Shown here: positions 37,879 through 47,760 of the stretch, piece by piece | Layout: every line of letters begins with the position of its first letter | Position numbering within the stretch: position 1 is the stretch's first letter | Assembly (NCBI RefSeq): GCF_003573545.1 | Contig: NZ_QWET01000004.1 | Coordinates: 310,001 to 374,000, forward strand | DNA from: Mariniphaga sediminis | GTDB lineage: Bacteria; Bacteroidota; Bacteroidia; Bacteroidales; Prolixibacteraceae | Length of the DNA: 64,000 nt | Reading direction: 5' to 3' | Made by a program: the position numbers and the translations under genes | The notes under the pieces: model-generated | Told to the model about the DNA's origin: nothing | The model's input: only the letters and a program-made list of their open reading frames with translations | The model's database searches: none

Positions 37879-38589
37879 ATGTCAGAAATAATAATTATAA
37901 CACCGGTAAAAGATTCACCCGCTACTACCGAAAAAACAATTGAAGCTGTGTGCCAGTCTGACTGTGCTGCAGAGTACTTCGTTTACGACGATTTCAGTGG
38001 CAAAGAAACCAAAGAGTTATTAATTGACGCTCAAAAAAAATGGGGATTTCACCTCATTCATATGGAAGACCTCACCAACAAGCCTTCTCCCAATTACAAA
38101 CTGGTTTTGCAAGAGGCGCAAAAAACGGCCATTAAACACGGCAAGCCACTCGCTATTGTGGAATCGGATGTCATCGTGCACCCCAATACCTTCCGGCAAC
38201 TTTTAGAAATTGTAAAAACAAAACCGGATGCAGGACTTGTAGGGGCCATAACCGTAGATCAGGACGGAAAATATAACTTCCCATACAACTTCGAAAAAAG
38301 CAAAAACACCCAGGTAATCGATACTTCGCGCAGCCTGAGTTTTTGCTGCACTTTGTTGTCGCTCCCGTTCCTTGAGGCATTTAATTTTGAGGAATTATCG
38401 CAGAAAAAGGACTGGTTTGATGTCACCATTAGTCATCAGGCGAGAAAACTGGGTTTTCGAAATTACCTTGCAAAAGGAATTGAGGTATTACACCTGCCCC
38501 ATTCGAGCCGGCCATGGAAACAACTTAAATACAGTAATCCTTTGTTATACTACATAAAAAAATTGATCCACCAACGCGACCGTATCTGA
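37879..38589 (+). CDS. Family 2 glycosyltransferase-like protein
   Basis: 236 residues from the ATG at 37879; a TTG at 37858 would only add MQARTKN. A GT-A-type N-terminus (IIIITPVKDSPATTEKTIEA) is followed by the nucleotide-sugar segments VYDDFSG and AIVESDVIVHPNTFRQL, where ESD stands in place of the usual DxD. The C-terminal half has KKDWFDVTISHQARKLGF. No membrane helix, so a cytosolic or peripheral enzyme. Acceptor and donor are unknown. Its TGA shares a base with the ATG of the histidine kinase gene, so the three genes from here form one transcription unit. Confidence 0.8.
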   Translation: MSEIIIITPVKDSPATTEKTIEAVCQSDCAAEYFVYDDFSGKETKELLIDAQKKWGFHLIHMEDLTNKPSPNYKLVLQEAQKTAIKHGKPLAIVESDVIVHPNTFRQLLEIVKTKPDAGLVGAITVDQDGKYNFPYNFEKSKNTQVIDTSRSLSFCCTLLSLPFLEAFNFEELSQKKDWFDVTISHQARKLGFRNYLAKGIEVLHLPHSSRPWKQLKYSNPLLYYIKKLIHQRDRI

Positions 38590-39653
38590 TGGCTTATCTC
38601 AAACGATACAATCATTTAAAAGTGCTAGCCCACCTGTGTTTCTGGATGGTGAGTCTCGGTGTCATGCTCTTCCTTTTTTATTATAATGAAAAAAGAGTTC
38701 ACTTCGATCTTGTTATTCTGATTAAAGCCCTGGTTACAAATCTAAGTTTTGCTTTGGCGGTATATATCAACCTTTGGGTTCTTATCCCCCGGTTTCTGAA
38801 GCAGAAAAACTATGTATTCTACATTTTCTGGCTAGTGGCACTGCTATCTTTCTCAAGTCTTTTTATTCAGTTCCTTCTTATTTTTCCACTTCGGAATGTG
38901 CTTAATGTTGGAGACAGATTTCGATCATTTGATACCAACCTGCACGCAGCATACTTTTCAGCCACCTTACTGTATGTAGTAATCACTTCGTTTCTGAAAT
39001 TTATTAAGGACTGGCTCGCATTGCAGGATCTGAACCTAAAACTGGCAAGAATTGAACGACAAAAACTGGAAGCGGAGCTAAAAACACTTAAAGGACAACT
39101 AAACCCTCATTTCCTGTTTAATTCGCTCAACAATATTTACTCGCTCTCACTTATGCAATCAGAAAAGGTACCTGATCTCATCCTAAAACTATCTGATCTG
39201 ATGCGACACATCATTTATGATTCACGTGAGAATTTTATCCCAATCGAAAAAGAAATTGAATTTGTTACGAATTTTATTGCCCTACAAAGAATCCGTGCGG
39301 CAGATAACGTTCGCATATCCTACGAGATATCAGGAGACATTCCTCCCTCCAAAATTGCGCCACTTTTGTTTGAACCCTTTATCGACAATGCTTTTAAGCA
39401 CGGACTACCCGGCACCAACGGAAAGGATTATATCCTTATATCTTTCAACTTTGACAGCCCGGGATGGCTACATTTCCACATTGAAAATAATTATGAATGG
39501 CTGGAAGAACCCATACAAAAAAAAGAAAGCGGAATTGGAATTGCCAATGTAAAACAAAGGCTGAACCATCTATATTCTGCCTCTGATTACCGTCTTAAAA
39601 TAATACATGAAAACCATATACATACCGTAACTCTCCAGTTAAAATTGAAATGA
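38589..39653 (+). CDS. Sensor histidine kinase, LytS/YehU type
   Basis: 354 residues. Four membrane helices in the first 140 residues (for example FWMVSLGVMLFLFYY and VFYIFWLVALLSFSSLFIQFLL) are followed by a coiled segment (LKLARIERQKLEAELKTLKGQ). Then comes the His_kinase domain with PHFLFNSLNNIYSL, where the phospho-accepting His lies, and an ATPase domain with FIDNAFKHGL and SGIGIANVKQRL. No extracellular sensor domain is present. It would phosphorylate the LytTR regulator encoded next. The signal is unknown. Confidence 0.95.
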   Translation: MAYLKRYNHLKVLAHLCFWMVSLGVMLFLFYYNEKRVHFDLVILIKALVTNLSFALAVYINLWVLIPRFLKQKNYVFYIFWLVALLSFSSLFIQFLLIFPLRNVLNVGDRFRSFDTNLHAAYFSATLLYVVITSFLKFIKDWLALQDLNLKLARIERQKLEAELKTLKGQLNPHFLFNSLNNIYSLSLMQSEKVPDLILKLSDLMRHIIYDSRENFIPIEKEIEFVTNFIALQRIRAADNVRISYEISGDIPPSKIAPLLFEPFIDNAFKHGLPGTNGKDYILISFNFDSPGWLHFHIENNYEWLEEPIQKKESGIGIANVKQRLNHLYSASDYRLKIIHENHIHTVTLQLKLK

Positions 39654-39654
39654 C

Positions 39655-40377
39655 ATGGAAGTAAAAGCGATGATTGTGGACGATGAACCCCTGGCTCAAA
39701 ATGTAATTGACCAATACGCCAAAAAATTACCAAATCTGCTGTTGATTGCAAAATGCAGTGATGCCATATGCGCACATCAGGTTTTGCAAGAGAAAAAAGT
39801 GGATTTAATTTTTCTTGATATCAATATGCCTAAACTTTCAGGCATTTCATTTTTAAAAAACCTAAAAGACGCGCCATTGGTAATTTTTACGACTGCTTAT
39901 TCCGAGTATGCCCTGGAAGGCTTTGAATTAGATGCTGTAGATTACCTGAAAAAACCATTCTCTTTCGAAAGATTTTGCAAGGCCTTTTTTAAAGCGGAGG
40001 AGCTACTTCGATTGAAAGAGGCCGACCAAAACCGGAATAAGGAAATACCAGAGGAGAAGGATTTTTTATTTATCAAATCAAACAAAAAGACATATAAGGT
40101 TAACTTTCATGAAATTTATTTTGTGGAAGGATTGGGAGATTACATCCAAATTCACTTAAAAAGCCAGAAGATTATTGCCAACCTTTCCATGAAAAAAATG
40201 ATGGAAATTCTCCCATCAGAAGAATTCTTTCGTATCCACAAATCGTACATCATTTCAATCGACAAACTGGAATTAGTGGAAGGCAATTCAATCATTATCA
40301 ACAAAAAACGACTTCCTGTGGGTAATAGTTACCGGCAGCAGTTTATGGAGTATGTAAACAGTTTTGGGATAAGTTAA
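39655..40377 (+). CDS. LytTR-family response regulator
   Basis: 240 residues. The receiver domain has the acidic pocket (MIVDDEPLA), the phospho-acceptor Asp in VDLIFLDINMPKLSG, and the Thr/Lys (FTTAYSEYALEGFELDAVDYLKKPF). The C-terminal LytTR DNA-binding domain has FLFIKSNKKTYKVNFHEIYFVEGLGDYIQIH and FRIHKSYIISIDKL. It starts one base after the kinase stop, so the pair is co-translated. Target genes are unknown. No clear terminator follows in the 105 bases before the convergent nitroreductase gene. Confidence 0.96.
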   Translation: MEVKAMIVDDEPLAQNVIDQYAKKLPNLLLIAKCSDAICAHQVLQEKKVDLIFLDINMPKLSGISFLKNLKDAPLVIFTTAYSEYALEGFELDAVDYLKKPFSFERFCKAFFKAEELLRLKEADQNRNKEIPEEKDFLFIKSNKKTYKVNFHEIYFVEGLGDYIQIHLKSQKIIANLSMKKMMEILPSEEFFRIHKSYIISIDKLELVEGNSIIINKKRLPVGNSYRQQFMEYVNSFGIS

Positions 40378-40482
40378 CAGGTAGGGGAGCAAAAAAGCAG
40401 AAAACAAGCCAGTATTTCGAAGCATAAACCGGATAGATTAATACAGACTCCGCTGAACAATCACAATACCAGCACAGTACTA

Positions 40483-41223
40483 TTATTCCATGAAGCCCTG
40501 GTCTTTCAATGTTTTTAGCATTTTTTCTGAAAAGAACTCATTATCCTTCTTTTTGTATCTTACGTCAGTAAATACCTGTGCCAGCGTTTCTTTGTCATTC
40601 TCCGTTACAAACTGTTTCATCGAATCAAGACTTTCTTTGTAAGCATATAATTCTCTGATACGTGTTTCATTGTAGTCTACATACTTTTCGTAGTGGATAA
40701 CACCTTCTAACGGAATACGGTCAGTTAACCCGGGATTTTCATCAGGATATCCCAATGCTACTGTTGTGACCGGGAAGGTCAATTTAGGAAGGTCCAGAAG
40801 CGTTATAATCTCTCCGGCATTGTATGTAGTGGTACCAAGGTAACAAATACCAAGTCCGTTGTTCTCTGCGGCAACACAGACATTTTGAGCTACCAGTAAA
40901 GCATCAATTGTAGCCGTAATAAAAGAAATAAAATTGTTATAGCCCGGTTCTGCACTATTAAACTGGCACCATTTTGAAAAACGATTAAAATCCGCAGCAA
41001 ATGTTAACAAAACAGGTGCATTAACAGCTACAGGCTGGTTAAAATGTAAAGGGGCAAGTTCTTGTCGTCTTTTTTCTTCTTGTGTAACAATAACACTATA
41101 CACTTGCATATTTCCTGTAGTTGATGCCCGCGTACCAGAATAAAGAACACTTTCAATCAGTTTCTGAGGAACAGTTTGATTTTTAAATTTTCTTATAGTT
41201 ACATGTTGGTTTAAAAGTTCCAT
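40483..41223 (-). CDS. Nitroreductase-family FMN oxidoreductase (NfsA/FRP type)
   Basis: 246 residues from the ATG at 41223. The open frame runs on to 41361, but that would translate through a terminator hairpin and add 46 atypical residues. It begins MELLNQHVTIRKFKNQTVP, has the FMN-contact segment SGTRASTTGNMQVYSVIV and the NNGLGICYLGT motif, and ends with a basic tail similar to NADPH-dependent NfsA/FRP enzymes. These reduce nitroaromatics, quinones or flavins; the physiological substrate is unknown. Confidence 0.9.
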   Translation of the reverse strand: MELLNQHVTIRKFKNQTVPQKLIESVLYSGTRASTTGNMQVYSVIVTQEEKRRQELAPLHFNQPVAVNAPVLLTFAADFNRFSKWCQFNSAEPGYNNFISFITATIDALLVAQNVCVAAENNGLGICYLGTTTYNAGEIITLLDLPKLTFPVTTVALGYPDENPGLTDRIPLEGVIHYEKYVDYNETRIRELYAYKESLDSMKQFVTENDKETLAQVFTDVRYKKKDNEFFSEKMLKTLKDQGFME

Positions 41224-41325
41224 AGATTCCAAATGGTAATTTATTTGACAAAATAAAGGAATTGAATTAAAAAAAACGTAAATCCAAAATAAAACTGCGG
41301 CTAAAAACCGCAGATCCCAAAAATA

Positions 41326-41357
41326 AAAAAGGGGAAGCAAAGCTCCCCCCTTTTTAA
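41326..41357. terminator. Terminator between the SprB-repeat gene and the nitroreductase gene
   Basis: GGGGAAGC and GCTCCCC arms (with AAA loop) flanked by an A run and a T run. On the minus strand it follows the stop codon of the 2007-residue gene by about 15 bases. Confidence 0.8.
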
Positions 41358-41372
41358 TCAATCAATTCGGTA

Positions 41373-44300
41373 TTACCTCCATTTAACAATCCTCTCTGTC
41401 TTGGCGAGTCCGTCGTTAGTAAATAAACTAACTACGTACACACCAGTTTTCAGATTTGCAGTACGGATTTCACGGTCGGGATATTCAATATCCAGAACTC
41501 TCTGACCAGCAATATTGCTTATAACAACCCTGGTCAATTTGTCGTTGTTCTTTATCGTTATGTGGCTGTCGAATGGATTCGGATACACCTGGAAGTCAAT
41601 AGCCTGAGCTTCTGGGTCAAGACCCGTTGTTGCAGTAATATCAACAATGTCTGACTCCATTCTTGGTTCCATAGTAAATGCATTCATTCCACCATTTACA
41701 ACACCCGTAACATCAAAGTAGTGATCAACAGTCGGTGTGTAAGCAAACATCAAGTCATTTACAATCACACTGTCAGTCATTTCATAGTAGATTTCCCATT
41801 CGCCATTTTCATTTACTTCAGCAGCGCGGGCACCTGATACTTTAACAAGTACACTCTCGTACATTTCATTTTGAGCATCAGACGGAACATCTACTTCTTC
41901 TGCGGTAATGGCAACTGCATCAGCAGCTTCAACTACACTTGCTGTAATGGTAGTTACATCATCTACTTCACTTACAACACCTACAACAGAAACTCCATCG
42001 CCAACAGCCATACTAGCAGCATCAGCATAAGCAACCCAGATACCATTCCAGGCTCCATTTCCATCCTGCATGAAGAAGCCTGTACCTTCAACAATACCAG
42101 TTACAGTACCGGTTACACCCACTGTGTTACCATCTTCAGGAGATACATCTCCGTCGCCCTGAACTTCAGCAATTGTTTTAGCATCATAGCCAGCTTCAAC
42201 TGTATCGCTTTTCCAGCACCAGTGGTAATCGCGAACGAAAACTACATATACATTGAATGAATCGGTAACGAAGATATTTTCATTTTGCCATGCCAATTCT
42301 TCTCCACCTTCTTCAGTACCAAGTGCATACTGATAGTGGTGATTCTGTTCTGAATCAACAGCTCCACCTGCTGCATTAACAGTGATTTCATTTCCTTCTA
42401 CCACTGTACTTATCATCAATTCAGTTTGAACAGGTACAAAAGTTTTAAGAACACTGTCTGAAATACATTCCATTTGATCTTTAACCTGGAATCTGTAGTG
42501 TCCGTCACTTTCATTGTCATCACCGTAAGTTAAACCAGTATCCATTTTATGCGTACCTACTCCTTCTGCTTCATTGAAAGCAACCCAGCTACTCCAAGGA
42601 CCCACTGAGCTGGCACCTTCAACTTTCCTGTAACGTACATAAAGCATTCTACCTTCTTCGGCAGTAGCGGTAATCAAGGCAGTCGGAGAATCTTCACCGA
42701 AACAGCTGCGGTCTTCAACAGAAGCAATCAATACTTCCTGAACCGGATCTATTGCGATAGTATCAGATGATACACAATCGTTTTCATCTCTAACCTCAAC
42801 AACAAAGATATTTCCAATCTCTACAAGGAAAGCACTACCTTCTGATTGCCATGGAGTGTGAATTACACCATTTTTCCACAGCTGATATTCATAATCGCCA
42901 GTACCACCTGATACATTAGCTTCAATCAGTCCTTCAACAGCTCCGGCACAAGTAAATGAACCTTCTGCTTTAACAAGGTCAACCATCAATTCTTCAGGTT
43001 GGTCTACATATATTGTATCAATAGCTGAAGTACATCCGTTAGCATCGGTAACAGTTACTTCGAAACCATCATCGTTACTAGCTGGAACACCATTCAACCA
43101 ATAGATTGGTCCATCTGCTTCAATATCTGTATAGGTGGAATCAACAGATTCTCCAGCAGCGCTGGTACCCCAAACACGTGCATTATATACGCCTGATCCA
43201 CCAGTGATATTTACTAAATGAATAGAACCATCCCATGAACCATAACATTTTGGCATCACATAATGAACTTCGCCTTTAATCATATGGAATTGCCACATAA
43301 TTTCATCTGGTTGTTCAATTTGTACACGCCATTCGTTCACAGGTGTACCAAATTCATCTTCTTCACCGCCAACGATACAACCATTGGCATCCATTACCCA
43401 AACAACCCAGGTTCCGGCGCCTACATTGAATTCGTTGCTTGTCTGCCACTCTTCTGAATCTTCAGCAGGTGCTTCTACAAGAAGGTGTCCTCCACCATTT
43501 GGTGGAATAGAAAGACCAGCGTAATATTTATAAGGAGCAGTACCGCCCATAGCATGAACCAGGAATTGTCCATCTTCCTCATCAAAGCAGGTAGCATCCT
43601 GTATCCATTCAGCTTCAAATGTCAGGTAAGTATCAGGTTCCTGAACTTCCCAAGACTCAACAGTTGTATAAGGATTCTTATTATCTCCTGTAGTGGTAGC
43701 CAAAGTACATCCGTTAGCATCTTCAATGTACACAGTATAATGTGAATGTGCTAATCCGGTAAATGTATATGTATTGTCATCACCTGTATAAAGCATGCCA
43801 CTATCGTAACCACTACCGGTCAAACGTATGAGGAAACCATCGTCATCTCCTTCTTCGTCAACAAATGCAGTTCCACCATCAATAATCTCAACAGTGAAAG
43901 TACCATCAGCTCCATCTTTACACTTAACATCGGTAATCTCAACAGTATATTTGATAGAATCAGGTTCGATAATTGTAAACGGAACACTGTACTCACAATC
44001 TAATTGCTGATAATCGCCACTATAAGAATAATAATCCATTATGTATAAAGTATGATCACCGGCAGGCAATCCACTAAAAGTAGTGGCTGATGTCCAGCTA
44101 CCATCATTCACTTTAAATCCATAATAGCTCATTCCTTCCCAGCCGCCTGAACCAACAACAGAAATGGCACCATCGCTACCACCGTTGCAGGAAACATTCT
44201 GGGTTACGGTAACCTCAGCATCCAAAGCTTCCGGTTCAAGTATAGTTACTTCTGTCGGTCCAGCCATACATCCGTTGGCATCTTTTACCCAAACATTAAA

Positions 44301-47300
44301 GGTACCTGGCTCGGTAGCAATATATGTTTTTGATGTTGCACCTTCTGCAAAAGCAATCCATGAATTTGGGTTATTAATAGCATACCAGAAATCAGGAGTT
44401 CCTCCGGAAACATTTACTGTAATTTTACCATCATTGGTATCTTCACACCTCATATGTTTAATAGAAGTAGTAAAGCTCAGTAAATCCGGGTCATCCAACA
44501 TAATGTCTTCTGTCGTATATGAAGGACATCCTACCACATCTTCCACCAATACAGCATAAACTCCTTCGGGCAGTCCTGTAAATAAACCGGTAGCCTGATC
44601 TTCATAACCTTCAACCGGGTCACCTTCGCCATCAAGCAGCGTAAATAAGTAAGCACCGGCACCACCAGTAACAGCGCTCATTGGAACGGTAATGGTACCA
44701 TCTTCTGCTTCGTAGCACAAAGGATGAGTCCATGTAATATCATCTTCATCAACCAGTAATGGGTCATATCCATCCACTTCTACAGGACCGTAATATACTT
44801 CGTCACATCCGTTATCACGAACTGCAATCCAGAATGTACCACCATCGACATTGAAGCTAACAGTACTTAATGTTGTTTCCGGATCATACGTTTCAAAATC
44901 CAACCACAAATTTTCTCCAATGTTACCAAGTGCACCTTCATTGTTTACAATAGCATACTCAAGCAGACCATCAACATTTCCGCCTGTAGCCTGAACAGTT
45001 ATAATTCCTTCATAAGTACCAAAGCAAGAAGCACCATTGGCATTTACATCGGTAATCAACAACTCAGGATTTTCAGTAATTTCAATTGTATCTGTATTAG
45101 ATTCACAGGTATATTGGTCAACTACCCAAATTACATAAGTACCTGCATTGAAAGTAGTAGGGCTACCAACAATATTTGAAGGTCCAAAAGAAGAAATTTG
45201 TCCTGCTTCATTTTCTACATAGAATTGAATTCCACGGTTAGGTTCACCATCTGTCAAACCATCTGCCCAACTGGTAAAGTATACAGAAATAGTACCTGCT
45301 TTATCACCAAAACATTCAATGTGTTCATCGGATTCAGCCCAGATAACATTTTCTTCCATAGAAATGGTAACTTCTATTTCAGAATCATATACACAGTCAT
45401 TGGCATCTTTTACAACTATTTCGTGGGTTCCAACACCAACCTTAATAATAGTAAGGTTATCGTCGGTTTCTTTCCATGAACTTCCGTTAATAGAATAGAA
45501 ATAAGGAGCTGTACCACCTTCTATCATTAAGTGAATGTTCCCGTCATTACCCTCAATACAAGTTGGAGCAAATTCATCTGTAACCCAAGCACTTAATGCG
45601 TCAGGATTAACAACATCCATGTAATCAAAGTTTTGACTAACCGGGCAAATATCACCTTCTTCATTCTGAACGGTAACAGTAAGACCGTCATAAGGATAAG
45701 GCCATACATACATGTTGGCACTAACTTCTTCTGATTCCACGCCGTTAAACAAGATAGTATAGTTACCTGAACCACCAGTAATATTAGTAACAGTTACCAT
45801 TGCGGCTTCGTCATTACAAAGCGGATCAGTAATATCTACCTGGAACTGAATATCTTCAGGAGATTGTACAGCAATCACATTACCTGACAGATTCGGATTG
45901 TAATATTCTACTGAACAACCATTAGCATCTGTAATGGTCAGGCTGTAATAAGTAGGCATAAGACCTGTAAAAGTGTAAGCTGAAGCAACACCTGTCTCAG
46001 TTGTAACATTTCCATCCTCTTCAATTGCAAGAGTATAAGGAGCTGTACCACCTACGATATTGGTAACTGCTATTTCACCATCATTATCTCCACCACAGGT
46101 TACATCCTCAACAGCCATATCAAAAGTAATGGCTTCTGGTTGACCTACAATAACACCAACTGTATCATCCATACAGCCATTATCATCTTTTACCCATACG
46201 GTATAAGTACCAGCCATTAACTCATCAAAATCACCTGTAGCCTGCCAGTTTATACCATCAATAGAATACATATATCCGGCACCGGTTCCACCCATGGCAG
46301 ATGCAGTAATAGTACCATCGTCATAGTTATTACAGCTTGCATCGGTATGAGTAGCTGCAGCAATTAATTCAACATTTTCATCAATAATTTCGATCTGTAC
46401 CCAATCCAATTCAGCACAGTCATTGGCATCCTGAACGTTTACCCAATAAACACCAGGTTCCCATGCAAACTGGAAGTTAGATTTAGTGGTTATGTCGCCC
46501 ATATCAGGACCTCCGTCAGCATCAGGTGCAATATAATAAGTATAAGGAGCTGTACCACCTGTCGCGCTAATAATAACAGAACCATCTTCTCCGTAGCAAA
46601 CCGGATTATGTGTTTCAACAGTAAATGCAACCGGATCAACAGACTCAGGAATATTTACTGTATGTTTCAACGACATACAACCATTGGCATCTTTCACGCG
46701 AACGGTCACAACTCCACCTGCAGCAGATTCGAAGCTGGGAGAGTTTGTCCAAACCCAGTTCTCCGGATTGGGGTCTTCATTAAATAAGTACTCAACGGCT
46801 TCTGCCGGAGCAGTTACTGTAACCGTTACATTACCTCCGAAACATGACTCGGCAGTCATTTGAGTTGTAATATCAGAAAGTCCAACGTTAACGGCAAGCG
46901 AGCCATCATTGGATGTATCTGTATTCACAAGATCTTCTCCGTCAGGTATATCATACCAGAAATTAGTCGCTCCCCACATCATATCACTGGAAAACGAGGG
47001 AGCAATGTTATTCGGATAGCTTAACACAGTAAAATGAAGGTCAAGGATATCTGTTTTTACATTGTCACCAATAGTTGTGGCAGATCCAGACCAGTCAATG
47101 CTAATTATTCCACCCGACTCGGAAACTGACACTCCGGATAATGATGGGTGAACATTAGATTCTGCGTCAAATGCAAAAATGGCATCATTAAACTCCAAAT
47201 TCAGTTCAAACTCGCTTAATTGAATAAAATCCCGCACTGAGATTGTTACCGTGTAATCGTTTGCCTCATCATAACAATAAGAGGCGTCTTCTGCATAAAG

Positions 47301-47396
47301 TTCAACAGTCTCCTGGGCTTCCTGTGCATACCCGTGGGTTGCAAAGGCTGTGAGGAGCACCATTAAACTCAAGAACCAAGTAAATGATTTTCTCAT
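41373..47396 (-). CDS. Giant SprB-repeat surface adhesin with T9SS sorting domain
   Basis: 2007 residues. Signal peptide (1-24, ends THGYAQ). Residues about 30-165 form a cohesin-like beta domain (YTVTISVRDFIQLSEFELNLEF, LDLHFTVLSY). About 16 SprB-type repeats follow, up to about residue 1710. Each has a CxGxxDGxI opening, a GGTxPYxYxI middle and usually a (V/I)xDxNGC end; clear examples are PVCYGEDGSVIISATGGTAP and VTCGGDNDGEIAVTNIVGGT. An OB-like domain (NTVGVTGTVTGIVEGTGFF) precedes the T9SS tail (VYPNPFDSHITI to ERIVKWR). SprB of Flavobacterium johnsoniae is the mobile adhesin of gliding; repeat proteins of this type are also found in non-gliders as adhesins. It is monocistronic with its own promoter and terminator. 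Confidence 0.92.
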   Translation of the reverse strand: MRKSFTWFLSLMVLLTAFATHGYAQEAQETVELYAEDASYCYDEANDYTVTISVRDFIQLSEFELNLEFNDAIFAFDAESNVHPSLSGVSVSESGGIISIDWSGSATTIGDNVKTDILDLHFTVLSYPNNIAPSFSSDMMWGATNFWYDIPDGEDLVNTDTSNDGSLAVNVGLSDITTQMTAESCFGGNVTVTVTAPAEAVEYLFNEDPNPENWVWTNSPSFESAAGGVVTVRVKDANGCMSLKHTVNIPESVDPVAFTVETHNPVCYGEDGSVIISATGGTAPYTYYIAPDADGGPDMGDITTKSNFQFAWEPGVYWVNVQDANDCAELDWVQIEIIDENVELIAAATHTDASCNNYDDGTITASAMGGTGAGYMYSIDGINWQATGDFDELMAGTYTVWVKDDNGCMDDTVGVIVGQPEAITFDMAVEDVTCGGDNDGEIAVTNIVGGTAPYTLAIEEDGNVTTETGVASAYTFTGLMPTYYSLTITDANGCSVEYYNPNLSGNVIAVQSPEDIQFQVDITDPLCNDEAAMVTVTNITGGSGNYTILFNGVESEEVSANMYVWPYPYDGLTVTVQNEEGDICPVSQNFDYMDVVNPDALSAWVTDEFAPTCIEGNDGNIHLMIEGGTAPYFYSINGSSWKETDDNLTIIKVGVGTHEIVVKDANDCVYDSEIEVTISMEENVIWAESDEHIECFGDKAGTISVYFTSWADGLTDGEPNRGIQFYVENEAGQISSFGPSNIVGSPTTFNAGTYVIWVVDQYTCESNTDTIEITENPELLITDVNANGASCFGTYEGIITVQATGGNVDGLLEYAIVNNEGALGNIGENLWLDFETYDPETTLSTVSFNVDGGTFWIAVRDNGCDEVYYGPVEVDGYDPLLVDEDDITWTHPLCYEAEDGTITVPMSAVTGGAGAYLFTLLDGEGDPVEGYEDQATGLFTGLPEGVYAVLVEDVVGCPSYTTEDIMLDDPDLLSFTTSIKHMRCEDTNDGKITVNVSGGTPDFWYAINNPNSWIAFAEGATSKTYIATEPGTFNVWVKDANGCMAGPTEVTILEPEALDAEVTVTQNVSCNGGSDGAISVVGSGGWEGMSYYGFKVNDGSWTSATTFSGLPAGDHTLYIMDYYSYSGDYQQLDCEYSVPFTIIEPDSIKYTVEITDVKCKDGADGTFTVEIIDGGTAFVDEEGDDDGFLIRLTGSGYDSGMLYTGDDNTYTFTGLAHSHYTVYIEDANGCTLATTTGDNKNPYTTVESWEVQEPDTYLTFEAEWIQDATCFDEEDGQFLVHAMGGTAPYKYYAGLSIPPNGGGHLLVEAPAEDSEEWQTSNEFNVGAGTWVVWVMDANGCIVGGEEDEFGTPVNEWRVQIEQPDEIMWQFHMIKGEVHYVMPKCYGSWDGSIHLVNITGGSGVYNARVWGTSAAGESVDSTYTDIEADGPIYWLNGVPASNDDGFEVTVTDANGCTSAIDTIYVDQPEELMVDLVKAEGSFTCAGAVEGLIEANVSGGTGDYEYQLWKNGVIHTPWQSEGSAFLVEIGNIFVVEVRDENDCVSSDTIAIDPVQEVLIASVEDRSCFGEDSPTALITATAEEGRMLYVRYRKVEGASSVGPWSSWVAFNEAEGVGTHKMDTGLTYGDDNESDGHYRFQVKDQMECISDSVLKTFVPVQTELMISTVVEGNEITVNAAGGAVDSEQNHHYQYALGTEEGGEELAWQNENIFVTDSFNVYVVFVRDYHWCWKSDTVEAGYDAKTIAEVQGDGDVSPEDGNTVGVTGTVTGIVEGTGFFMQDGNGAWNGIWVAYADAASMAVGDGVSVVGVVSEVDDVTTITASVVEAADAVAITAEEVDVPSDAQNEMYESVLVKVSGARAAEVNENGEWEIYYEMTDSVIVNDLMFAYTPTVDHYFDVTGVVNGGMNAFTMEPRMESDIVDITATTGLDPEAQAIDFQVYPNPFDSHITIKNNDKLTRVVISNIAGQRVLDIEYPDREIRTANLKTGVYVVSLFTNDGLAKTERIVKWR

Positions 47397-47517
47397 AGCA
47401 TTTCTTTTTTAATTGAACTTAATTGATTGATTGATTTTAAATTATTAATCTCTTAATCTTTGTTTTAGTTATAATTTTAGTATCGTCGTCCTTACAATTC
47501 ACCGCAATTAACGAATA

Positions 47518-47548
47518 CAAACGTATAAAATAATCAGCAATGTACAAA
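47518..47548 (-). promoter_or_regulatory. Near-perfect Bacteroidota promoter for the SprB-repeat gene
   Basis: On the minus strand TTTG (47548-47545), 19 bases, then TACGTTTG (47525-47518). The expected start is near 47511, giving a leader of about 115 bases before the ATG. Confidence 0.75.
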
Positions 47549-47760
47549 CGAATCACTGAATAATTATAGCTTCTTTTTCCCTTTATTATCAACAGGCCTC
47601 TATTAATAACCATCCCTTGTTGTTAACAATTTTTATGTTATCAACAGGCCCAATCACGTTTTACTTTATGCAATTTTAATTCTATTTTTTTAAAAAAGTA
47701 CAATAAAAACAGGTTTTTTTCGCTATAATGCAAGGCGCAATATTAAAATATTGATGAAAA

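Noticed and set aside
40483-41361. Nitroreductase reading from 41361
   Set aside because: The added part would translate through the terminator of the SprB-repeat gene; the family N-terminus starts at 41223.
41373-47396. Repeated segments as a CRISPR array or DNA satellite
   Set aside because: Periodicity is at the protein level, the units are unequal in length and diverged, and the frame is open throughout.
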